A DNA stretch of 64,000 nt. Source: Pseudomonas sp. URMO17WK12:I2 (GTDB lineage: Bacteria; Pseudomonadota; Gammaproteobacteria; Pseudomonadales; Pseudomonadaceae). The position numbers and the translations under genes are program-made. A model generated the notes under the pieces. It worked only from the letters and a program-made list of their open reading frames with translations, did no database searches and was not told where the DNA came from. The stretch covers positions 396,367 through 460,366 of the forward strand of contig NZ_QKYW01000002.1 in assembly GCF_003253735.1 (NCBI RefSeq), read 5' to 3'. This document shows positions 36,516-43,904 of the stretch, piece after piece; within the stretch, counting starts at the first letter, position 1; each line of letters opens with the position of its first letter.

Positions 36516-36659
36516 CTAACCCTCTCGCTTGTAGTCAATGCGAACCCCCTCCTCTCGCCAGCTTTGTATACCGGCGCAGTGCAAAGATTGTCATAGGCAC
36601 TCATCCAAGAACTGGTCGGTCTTTTCCACCAGCAGTTTAGTGAAAATAGCTTTAGCCAT
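36516..36659 (-). pseudogene. Short ORF interrupted by an in-frame TGA
   Basis: An ATG at 36659, six bases before which the TIR-like gene ends, encodes MAKAIFTKLLVEKTDQFLDE, then CL and TGA (36591-36593). Without the stop the frame continues QSLHCAGIQSWREEGVRIDY, then KREG to TAG at 36516. Both halves look protein-like and keep one frame, so this is most likely a 46-codon gene broken by one nonsense mutation. No selenocysteine machinery context is visible. Confidence 0.45.
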
Positions 36660-36664
36660 TACGT

Positions 36665-37786
36665 TTAGTCCTTTGTCAGCTCGGCGGCGATCACTTTGAC
36701 GATCTTTGCGCGAGAGGTTGCTCGGGCGGCAAGATTCCTCGCCTCACCGGTCTGCTCTAGCCATTCGAGAAAACGCTGAAGTGCATGGCGGGTATGGGAT
36801 TCGTCACGGCAATTAGTAAGGAACGCGAACTGAACCTTCTGTACGTCATCCGCAACAAAAATGCCGAAGGAACCACTGACAACGGTCGCATCAGAAAAAC
36901 CTAGCAATGAGGTTGCTTGTGTTTCTGTCGCCCCTCGATGGCAGGCAATCAGATGCAGGGGCCCGTGTGCATTCTTGAGAAGGTGGACTTTCTCGTGGTC
37001 ACTCAAAAAGGGTTTTCCAACCAACTCGCGAGCAGCGGCTACGGTGAACGCGGCGGGTATCGCATGCACGAGGGTCGCGACCTTAACGCCAGCAATATCT
37101 GCGATCACGTCCTGCTGATTACCGCCTCCAGCAGACGCGGACAGTGCGTCGTGCAAGACCTTCTCCATAGCTGATTTGCGCTGACGAAAATCCAGGCGCG
37201 TCCAGTCTAGAGCCTGGCCCGTATCAAAACGACTGGACGCTGCAGAAGTGACTCCGCGCTGGGTCAAGGCTACAACCGCATCGAGCAACGCCTCATGGAC
37301 GCGAGTACGCAACTGCTCTGCAGTGGTGACTGTGCCACCTCGAAAAGGAGATTGCAGGGCAACGTAGTCTTGGAAAAGCTTGTTACGCTGCGCAACCTCA
37401 TCGAGAGCATCATCAGCCACGTTAGGTAAGGCAATCAAGCGCACCTTCCCACGCGCGCTTGCCAGCCCTTCCATGTATTCCGCATGGCAGATTCCAATCT
37501 CGCCAGGACGTTTCGCCCAGCCAGCATTGCCATTGGATAGGACGACCAGAACATCACAATCCCTGACGGCTTTGAGGCAAGCATCCCAGCTGTCCTGCGT
37601 TGCATCCTCGGGAGGCGCGTCCTCGTTGATCCATACCTCAAACAGCTTTTTGCCGAAGAGAAGCGAGGACTCAATCTCAGCCTTGAGCTGCAACCGGATG
37701 TCGCTAAGTTTGTGCTCACTACCTAAAGGGAAATGATCAAGGCATCGACTTGAAATCATCACCCTGATTTTTTTCGACTGGGCCAT
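36665..37786 (-). CDS. Putative TIR-like/DUF4062-like effector associated with CBASS
   Basis: The protein has 373 residues from the ATG at 37786 (GAGGAG five bases upstream). The N-terminal ~150 residues have a TIR-like order of elements: a first strand KKIRVMISSR, the DSWDACLKAVRDCDVLVVLS region, and GICHAEYMEGLASARGKVRL. There Glu103 sits where the NADase Glu of TIR domains falls after a Cys/His. The C-terminal ~200 residues (ARELVGKPFLSDHEKVHLLK, CHRGATETQATSLLGFSDAT, VSGSFGIFVADDVQKVQFAF) match nothing I know and could be the sensing domain. It lies fifth in the CBASS-direction gene run, after the nuclease-like gene. NAD+ depletion on activation is a hypothesis. Confidence 0.6.
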   Translation of the reverse strand: MAQSKKIRVMISSRCLDHFPLGSEHKLSDIRLQLKAEIESSLLFGKKLFEVWINEDAPPEDATQDSWDACLKAVRDCDVLVVLSNGNAGWAKRPGEIGICHAEYMEGLASARGKVRLIALPNVADDALDEVAQRNKLFQDYVALQSPFRGGTVTTAEQLRTRVHEALLDAVVALTQRGVTSAASSRFDTGQALDWTRLDFRQRKSAMEKVLHDALSASAGGGNQQDVIADIAGVKVATLVHAIPAAFTVAAARELVGKPFLSDHEKVHLLKNAHGPLHLIACHRGATETQATSLLGFSDATVVSGSFGIFVADDVQKVQFAFLTNCRDESHTRHALQRFLEWLEQTGEARNLAARATSRAKIVKVIAAELTKD

Positions 37787-37918
37787 CTCTACTCCTCGAA
37801 CAACTGCTGACACGGAAAATCCGTTTGGGCGACCCCAGGCAAGTGGCAGCGCTCCACTGATCGCAACACGCGCCTAGTCGTTCACCGCTGGCAGCGATCA
37901 CGAAGCTCAAAGGATCCA

Positions 37919-38647
37919 CTAACGTTGGGTAAGCCACTGAGCGTAAGCGTCGATGTCGATCATTGGGACTGTGCCGCTGAACTGAAGCTCAGAAATGAGC
38001 TTGAACAGGAACGCTGTGGCCGGCTTGGTTTCACGTTCAAAATTGAATTGATCTGCTTTGGCCTCGTAGTAGAAATGACCGTGGGAGGCAACGCACCCCA
38101 TGTCGAGGCGCCCAATGCCCATATCCCCTCTCAACGCCTTCTCGAATGACTCGCCCAGGGCAGGACTCCATTCACTCTCAAAGGTCAGTATCCCGCCAAT
38201 AATTGGGATCTGCTGCTTGGCGGGATATGTGCCGCCTGCGTGGGGTATTGGAAGGCTGGTGCGGTGCAGTTTTCGAACACTTTCTACTTTCCGCTGCGCG
38301 TAGGTGATTAGGCTTGCATCAGCGGTCTGCTTTGCCTCAAAGACCGCGTAAACGCTCTCAGCCGGGATGATTTTCTGCTCACCAAAGGTGAATATGAAAG
38401 GTGAGTACTGCCGGTCATAGACCACTACGTCGATCTGTTGGCTGAAGTTGCCCTGACTATCGACAACGTGGGCTTTATCGGCCTGGTAACGCTTCGGCAG
38501 GTATTTCTGCAAAAGCTCTAACCAGACACCCTCGCTGGCGTCGCCTTTCGTTCCTGGATGCTTGAACGCCTGCCGAGCGGTCGACAGGCGACCCTGAATG
38601 TCTTCGTGGAGGGATGAAAGCAGCGTTGCTAGCGACCATTCGGACAT
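37919..38647 (-). CDS. PD-(D/E)xK nuclease-like protein (DUF6602-like), CBASS effector candidate
   Basis: The protein has 242 residues from ATG 38647 (GAGGTG upstream). The core is a restriction-nuclease fold: a helix with Glu39/Glu44 (ASEGVWLELLQKYLP), a strand with Asp73 (QQIDVVVYDRQ), and ESVYAVFEAKQTADA with Glu104-x-Lys106. That arrangement (E, D, ExK) is the classic active site. Such domains cut DNA. In type III CBASS the usual effector is the nuclease NucC, which is absent here, so this protein may take its place. There is a 75-base gap after the TRIP13-like gene, in the same direction. Confidence 0.72.
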   Translation of the reverse strand: MSEWSLATLLSSLHEDIQGRLSTARQAFKHPGTKGDASEGVWLELLQKYLPKRYQADKAHVVDSQGNFSQQIDVVVYDRQYSPFIFTFGEQKIIPAESVYAVFEAKQTADASLITYAQRKVESVRKLHRTSLPIPHAGGTYPAKQQIPIIGGILTFESEWSPALGESFEKALRGDMGIGRLDMGCVASHGHFYYEAKADQFNFERETKPATAFLFKLISELQFSGTVPMIDIDAYAQWLTQR

Positions 38648-38722
38648 GACACACCTCAAAGTAACTTACGGCTGTTGAAAAACGGTGTACTCGGTCAGCA
38701 CCAGAACACCAGCGAGGTGCTA

Positions 38723-39655
38723 TCAGAATTTGTCCTGAAATGGGGGTGAGGGAATCATGTTGTGGGCGGTGAGTAACGCCGTTCGCGCATCGACAGGATT
38801 GCGAGGGTATGCCGCCAGGATGATTGAAGGGATCAGGCGCTGATTGATGTCGGAGAAGGTGAAGCCCGGGACTCCTTGGCCACGTTCCCCAGTCAACTTG
38901 ACCAGTTGCCCAATCACATCGTCACCCAACCCGAGTGCCCCCAACTGAGACTGAAACAGGTAACGGCGCTGCTCATCATTAGGCCGGGTGAAACTCAGAA
39001 CCTCTGCTGCACGCCTTCTAACGGCTGGATCCAAAGCGTTAAGACGGTTTGTGCACATGATGACCGCAGCAGGAAGCCGGCTACTGGCAAGGCGGTCAAT
39101 TCCACGGATGAAAGCGTTCACACCCGCGCGATCTTCATGATGCATCTGCGCGCTTTCACGAGACTGCGCCAGGGCATCCGCCTCATCGACCAGCAGGATA
39201 ATTGCCCCGCGTGCTTTCGAAGATGCTGACTTCAGCTTCTCTGCTGCCTCGACCGTGTAGTCGAACGCCGCAGAGATTAGCTGTGTCATTTCTCCAACGC
39301 GGCCTTGCCCACGCGTCGACAAGCTAAGCGGATAGAGGGTGATGTCGATACCCTCCTGGCGCGCTACAGCATCACCGATCGTTTCGGCCAGTTCTGTCTT
39401 ACCTGACCCAACATCACCAGAGAGCACAACCAAAGGAGGGCGGCGCAGCACAGAGTCCAGAAGCTCTTTTGCATTAGGGTGGTGCCGCTCTGCCCACTCC
39501 GTAAGCCCAAAAGGATTAACCAGCAGTCCCAGAATATTGGTCAGGCGCTGTTTCTGCTCATCGAGTCCAACCAAACGGGCAAGCCGCTCCTGGGGTTCGA
39601 AATCAGGATAAGTCACGCGGCGCTCGAAGAGCTCATCGATAGAAGGCTTGCTCAT
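38723..39655 (-). CDS. cap6: TRIP13/Pch2-like AAA+ ATPase of type III CBASS (Cap6)
   Basis: This 310-residue AAA+ protein has Walker A GDVGSGKT (residues 80-88), Walker B IILLVDEAD (about 152-160), sensor 1 MCTNRLNALDPA, and an arginine-finger-type RRRAAEVLSF. In CBASS these ATPases disassemble the complex between the CD-NTase and its HORMA activator, and so shut signalling off. The ATG at 39655 overlaps the HORMA gene's stop (ATGA) and is preceded by GAGGAG, so production of the two is linked. The length matches bacterial TRIP13 homologues. Confidence 0.93.
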   Translation of the reverse strand: MSKPSIDELFERRVTYPDFEPQERLARLVGLDEQKQRLTNILGLLVNPFGLTEWAERHHPNAKELLDSVLRRPPLVVLSGDVGSGKTELAETIGDAVARQEGIDITLYPLSLSTRGQGRVGEMTQLISAAFDYTVEAAEKLKSASSKARGAIILLVDEADALAQSRESAQMHHEDRAGVNAFIRGIDRLASSRLPAAVIMCTNRLNALDPAVRRRAAEVLSFTRPNDEQRRYLFQSQLGALGLGDDVIGQLVKLTGERGQGVPGFTFSDINQRLIPSIILAAYPRNPVDARTALLTAHNMIPSPPFQDKF

Positions 39656-40170
39656 GTGAAACTCCTCACAGTGGAACGGCTTAGGGAGCGACCGCCTGCA
39701 GAATAATTGTGGTCGTGTTCGAGGTAGCCGCTGACTCCGGGCTCAGAAGCAGTCGTCCGATTGAAAGGAAGCTCTCCCAAAGCGGCACTGCGTTCCGCTT
39801 CCGAGGCCTGGTGATATTTGGTGCTGAACGTCATGAAGCTGTAAAAGCTGGCGTTCGTGACGTCCTTGTTAGCCCGGACTTTACCGGGGTCATCATCCGT
39901 TCCGGAGCTCATCAATTCTTGCGCGGTGTAGCGCAAGGTTGGCTCGATCCACTCATCATTACGCTTAAAACCATAGGTGACCGTGTCGAGGTAACCGGCC
40001 TTGAGCATTGCAACCATTTCCTTCTCATAGTCGTCAATGCGTGACGCACTTGGGGCCCCGTAGAAACGCTGAATCCGTCTCAGGTCGGTGGCAACCTTCG
40101 CAGAAAGTTGGCGAGCATGCGTGATGGTGAACGTCTGCGACTCTGAGGCCGTATAGCTAAAAGAACTCAT
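39652..40170 (-). CDS. cap7: Bacterial HORMA-domain protein of type III CBASS (Cap7)
   Basis: This 172-residue protein matches CBASS HORMA proteins. It starts MSSFSYTASESQTFTITHAR, then QLSAKVATDLRRIQRFYGAP. It ends in a flexible safety-belt-like tail (FNRTTASEPGVSGYLEHDHN). HORMA proteins bind a closure peptide, presumably phage-derived, then activate the CD-NTase. A single HORMA gene is present. GGTGAGG lies upstream of the ATG. It is six bases after the CD-NTase stop and overlaps the TRIP13 gene. Confidence 0.88.
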   Translation of the reverse strand: MSSFSYTASESQTFTITHARQLSAKVATDLRRIQRFYGAPSASRIDDYEKEMVAMLKAGYLDTVTYGFKRNDEWIEPTLRYTAQELMSSGTDDDPGKVRANKDVTNASFYSFMTFSTKYHQASEAERSAALGELPFNRTTASEPGVSGYLEHDHNYSAGGRSLSRSTVRSFT

Positions 40171-40176
40171 CTCACC

Positions 40177-41142
40177 TCACCCCTGAAAAGTAGTGCCAAG
40201 AACCTTCTGCCAGTAACTGAGCGTTGCTTGCTTGGTGGTTGCGTAAAGAGCACCGTCAATAGCGTCACCAGCGTCGGAAGCGGCGCTAATGATCAGATCC
40301 ACGTTGCTCTGCGTGTACAAACGAGAAACATTGTTCTCAGGGTTAACCGGGTCGAAAATTTGCAGTACGTCGGTGCATGCCCCTACCGCAGAAGCACGAT
40401 AGTTGTCTTCAAAGACAATCCGCTCAGCCAGCTCTGAGCGCACGATATAGGTGAAAAAAGACTGCATCGCCTCGGGGTAATCACTGAAGTCGACTCCCTC
40501 ATCAATCAGCTTCGCCAGAATCATTTCAATCATGAAGGACTTGAAGCGGAATCCGTGGTGCTCGGCTTTCATGAGGCGTGCCCAATGCTTAATCAGCCGT
40601 ACGACCTGGGCGAAATGGGTGGGAGCGATGCGCTTGCGCTTCTTTGCGAACTCCAGATGCAGGGGAATGCTCGTTTCAAGAAACGACCCGTCATCCTGGC
40701 TGACCAGATTCCCTCGCCATTGGGGCTTGCCGTTGTAAAGGACAGGCACAAGATCAACGTTGAGCCCTGACCCCTTAAAATTGACTTGGACAGAATACGT
40801 TTGAGGAGTGACCTGGTCGCTCGTGAAATTCGGGAAAGCTTTACGCAGGCGCTCCGTCAGGTACGAAATCAACTCTCGAATGTCGTGCGGCGCATCTGAA
40901 CCACTGATGTAAACAGCCACATCAATGTCGTTGAGCGAACGCAATGCAGTTCCTTTGGCCAGACTGCCCGACAGCATCATGCGCTTGAGCGAAAAATCAG
41001 GGTGTTCACTTAAGTAACCCTCAAGCTTGTCCTGCAGCCGCTGCGCCTGCGCCCGGTACTCCGTGGCTTTGTCCTTTGGCAAATTCACCTTTTCTTCAGC
41101 GAACCGCGCAATGTCTCGATGATCTACATGCTCTCTAGACAT
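40177..41142 (-). CDS. cdn: CD-NTase, cyclic-oligonucleotide synthase of type III CBASS
   Basis: This 321-residue nucleotidyltransferase of the cGAS/DncV-like superfamily has its active site intact. SGSLAKGT carries the G-S nucleotide-binding motif (residues 59-60), NDIDVAVYI carries Asp72 and Asp74, and LNVDLVPVLYNGKP carries the third acid, Asp130. The later segment VVRLIKHWARLMKAEHHGFR is the PAP/OAS1 core helix. Presence of HORMA and TRIP13 partners indicates a CdnC- or CdnD-clade enzyme making a cyclic di- or trinucleotide; the product cannot be read from the sequence. The ATG at 41142 follows GGAGGT; the TTG at 41157 is ignored. It is the first gene of the leftward CBASS run. Confidence 0.93.
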   Translation of the reverse strand: MSREHVDHRDIARFAEEKVNLPKDKATEYRAQAQRLQDKLEGYLSEHPDFSLKRMMLSGSLAKGTALRSLNDIDVAVYISGSDAPHDIRELISYLTERLRKAFPNFTSDQVTPQTYSVQVNFKGSGLNVDLVPVLYNGKPQWRGNLVSQDDGSFLETSIPLHLEFAKKRKRIAPTHFAQVVRLIKHWARLMKAEHHGFRFKSFMIEMILAKLIDEGVDFSDYPEAMQSFFTYIVRSELAERIVFEDNYRASAVGACTDVLQIFDPVNPENNVSRLYTQSNVDLIISAASDAGDAIDGALYATTKQATLSYWQKVLGTTFQG

Positions 41143-41217
41143 ACCACCTCCAAGCAAACCGCAGTCAGACCAGGCCTGGACAAAGGGCCGGAAGGGTCAA
41201 TCGGCAAGCCAGACAAA

Positions 41218-41237
41218 AAGTTCGGAAAAGCGAACTT
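41218..41237. promoter_or_regulatory. Candidate CapH operator between CBASS and capH
   Basis: AAGTTCG and CGAACTT are exact inverted arms around GAAAAG. A half-site GTTCGGAA repeats at 41280-41287, near the putative -10 (TACAAT, 41294-41299) for capH. The intergenic space of 187 bases must hold both divergent promoters, which suits a repressor-binding region. Confidence 0.55.
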
Positions 41238-41329
41238 GTGACGTAAGCTACACTTTCTTCCGTCATTGTCAAAGCATTTGTTCGGAATAGTGGTACAATT
41301 TTTTTGGAAACCGACGGAGATGCACCTGA

Positions 41330-41653
41330 ATGACAACTCGTCTCGGCGAGAAGCTTCGCGATCTGCGTAAGCAACGTGGACTGACATTGGAGAAGCTGGC
41401 TGACTCAGCGGGCCTGAGCAAAAGCTACCTTTGGGAGCTTGAAAACCGGGAATCGCAGCGGCCCTCCGCTGAAAAGCTCACAGCCTTGGCTGATGTGCTT
41501 GGGGTTGCGACAGCCTATTTTCTTGAGGATGATTTGCGGCAACCTGAAGAACGGCACCTCGACGATGCGTTCTTTCGCGGATACAAGACTCTTGAGCCCG
41601 ATGCCAAGGCTCAACTAAGAAAAATACTAGAGACGTTCAAAAAGGATTTTTGA
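41330..41653 (+). CDS. capH: XRE-family repressor (CapH-like) divergent from CBASS
   Basis: This 107-residue protein has a Cro/C1-type HTH at about residues 5-62 (LGEKLRDLRKQRGLTLEKLA, SGLSKSYLWELENRES) and a short C-terminal helical tail for dimerisation. It is followed directly by an ImmA/IrrE protease gene whose ATG overlaps its TGA. The CapH/CapP pair is known to control CBASS operons: the protease, activated by DNA damage signals, cleaves the HTH repressor. The position and gene order fit that model exactly. GGAG precedes the ATG. Confidence 0.88.
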   Translation: MTTRLGEKLRDLRKQRGLTLEKLADSAGLSKSYLWELENRESQRPSAEKLTALADVLGVATAYFLEDDLRQPEERHLDDAFFRGYKTLEPDAKAQLRKILETFKKDF

Positions 41654-42549
41654 TGGTTGACGACCTAGAGGTATGGACGCCTCAGCGAGCAGCAAATCGG
41701 CTTACCAAAATCTGTGACCTTTTCAGTAGCCAACATGGTGGGCAGCGTTTTCCCGTCGATGTCCCGATGTTGGCACTGGAAGCCGGCGGCATTTTTGGAT
41801 GGCCTGATCCAATCGCGAAAGTTGAGGCAGTAGACATCCCAAGCTTTGAAGGGGCTCTGTTTCACAACGGGAAGCGCGAGAAGAAATGGCTGCTGGCTTA
41901 CAGCGAGAAGATCCAGTCCCTTGGGCGCATTCGTTTTACCCAAGCCCATGAGCTAGGCCATTACATCCTTCACCGACTGATGCGGGAAGAATTCCAGTGC
42001 AGTAAGGAAGACATGCTCTCCTGGCACGAAAGGTCAATAGAAGCAGAAGCGGATCTTTTCGCTTCTTTTCTGCTCATGCCTTTGAACGATTTTCGTGAAC
42101 AGATAACGCCGGATATCGATATCGACATGCTGCGCCACTGCGCACATCGCTATGGTGTATCCCTCACTGCTGCAGCTCTGAAATGGATCAGTTCCACCGG
42201 GGAGAGCGCTCTGCTGGTTCTATCGCGCGATGGCTATATGAGGTGGGCTTACTCCAGCAACGCAGCCAGACGTAATGGCGCCTTTTTTCGCACACGAGGA
42301 GTTGCGACGCCAGTACCAGCAGGGTCACTCGCCGCGTCTACTGAGGTACTCCATGATCGACAGGGCATCAAGCTTCCAGCTCGAACTTGGTTCCCTTACG
42401 CCGACAAAGATGCGGTCATCCGAGAAATGAAGATCCACTCAGATCGCTATGAGTACGTCTTTACGATACTGCACTTGGGTCGATCCTGCTCAGTCTGGCC
42501 ACCCTACCCTAAAGACCAAGATCAAGAAGAAAACCTTAGGTTTTGGTAA
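41653..42549 (+). CDS. capP: ImmA/IrrE-family metalloprotease (CapP-like)
   Basis: The protein has 298 residues from the ATG at 41653. The zinc site is intact: HELGH at residues 99-103 (TQAHELGHYILH), with the downstream Glu in EAEADLFASFLLMP. A C-terminal domain of about 130 residues after residue 165 may sense the signal. ImmA-type peptidases cut a partner HTH repressor, and CapP does this for CBASS. The start codon overlaps the stop of the HTH gene (TGATG), so expression is coupled. Confidence 0.9.
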   Translation: MVDDLEVWTPQRAANRLTKICDLFSSQHGGQRFPVDVPMLALEAGGIFGWPDPIAKVEAVDIPSFEGALFHNGKREKKWLLAYSEKIQSLGRIRFTQAHELGHYILHRLMREEFQCSKEDMLSWHERSIEAEADLFASFLLMPLNDFREQITPDIDIDMLRHCAHRYGVSLTAAALKWISSTGESALLVLSRDGYMRWAYSSNAARRNGAFFRTRGVATPVPAGSLAASTEVLHDRQGIKLPARTWFPYADKDAVIREMKIHSDRYEYVFTILHLGRSCSVWPPYPKDQDQEENLRFW

Positions 42550-42659
42550 AGAGACCTGACCTCTATCGATGCCCCTCACTCGCGACAGACTGCACGCCTA
42601 ATGTAATTACGCCACCCAGCATTCGTGATTTGATTGGACGGCTGAGGTACTGATGCAAC

Positions 42660-42903
42660 TGCCTGGACGCAGCTTGGGAAGCTTCAGGTCGACATCGCCA
42701 GCGCGGGTTTGCCAAAGGCGATCACGTTAGCCATTACGGCTGTTTATCCGGTCTAAGCTTTCGATATCGAAGCCCCCGCCGCACAAGCCTTCAACATCGA
42801 ACTCCATGATGCGCTGGGCAACGAACTGGATTATTTGCTTAAGCAGATCTGCGTCTGCCCCTTTCTCAACCAACTCTGTCAATGGGAAAGTGGGCTTGGT
42901 CAT
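42660..42903 (-). pseudogene. IS256-family transposase remnant
   Basis: The minus-strand frame reads MTKPTFPLTELVEKGADADL, then IIQFVAQRIMEFDVEGLCGG, then DRINSRNG, a TAA, and RDRLWQTRAGDVDLKLPKLR. This is the N-terminus of an IS256/mutator transposase, with the tyrosine of NGYRDR converted to a stop. The rest of the gene is absent. GAAACTACG precedes the ATG. Confidence 0.82.
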
Positions 42904-43005
42904 CGTAGTTTCTCTGGTGAGTGTTTGGTCTTCGCAAACCCAGCGTTAGCCAAGAACCACGATGACCATCCTCTTTCGCCCGCAGGGCGCCTTTAGCTGG
43001 TTCAG

Positions 43006-43101
43006 TTACACCACTTCCCGGGACACGATCCTTGATCCCAGCACCAAGGCCGCTGCCTCTCGCTTGAACTCTGCAGAAAATGTACGTTGTTGCTTGCTCA
43101 T
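43006..43101 (-). pseudogene. IS3-family OrfA remnant
   Basis: The minus-strand frame starting at 43101 reads MSKQQRTFSAEFKREAAALV, then L, a perfect start for an IS3-family OrfA HTH protein. It then runs out into GSRIVSREVV and a stop. Only about 20 codons are original. Confidence 0.72.
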
Positions 43102-43904
43102 CAGACACCTCTTTCACGGCGAGGAATTACGCCTGAATCGGTGTCCGGGGTTAGCAGATCACTACGGACAGCGGGTCTAATAGGATCGGTGAAGACGCAA
43201 ACCGCTGGGTTGCTACGCCAAAGGAAGACGATCCAGGTGAATGGTGTTTATTAGAACGAACTTGAAAGATTCGATATTCCAACCTTAAGACCAATTGTCA
43301 TGCGCACTTAAATTAACGATTCATAGTTTCGCTCAAGGCATAACAGGATCCTGGGCATGATGATCCAGTTAAGCGTTTGTCTAATATCAACTCCCACTGA
43401 TAAATTACTTTGAGAATTCTGGGTTCGGTATACGGGTCTAGCCAGGCTGCAGATGACCCTTAAGGCCATATGAATCGCCCAACAATCAGTTCTTATCGAT
43501 GATGGCAATAGAATGCCGATACCTGCCCCCTCTGATGGCGTTATCCACAGAAGCGCGCAACAGACTCAGCACACTTCGCAGTCCCCACCGCCCGCGTTGG
43601 ACGGCTTGCCTGCCATCGCGCAGCTAAACAGAATCGGAAGCGCTTTAGCATTATATTGTAAATCGACCTAAAATTTCGAACAGATCAAGATTCAGAACAA
43701 TCAGGCGCATGCCATGCACAGTAAGGCGTGCGAGGAAGTAATCTAAGAAAATCAATATAATAATAAACAGCATTTAACCGATAGATAAATTCCGTCACGC
43801 ACAAACATCATTTTATTCATATATTGATGCTTCAAAAAAACTCTAGACGTCGTTAAAGAATCCGGATAGCCTCCAAACAAATCCTACTGCAAAGCCGACT
43901 AGTC
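43102..43904. other. AT-rich gap upstream of the recombinase operon
   Basis: No gene is supported. One perfect DnaA-box word (TTATCCACA) occurs at 43541-43549, and the stretch 43660-43870 is notably AT-rich with runs such as AATCAATATAATAATAAACA. That would suit a promoter or MvaT-bound silencing region for the recombinase operon. Confidence 0.45.

Noticed and set aside
43541..43549. Perfect DnaA box in an AT-rich stretch
   Set aside because: Only one box was seen, with no iterons or rep gene, so an origin cannot be claimed.
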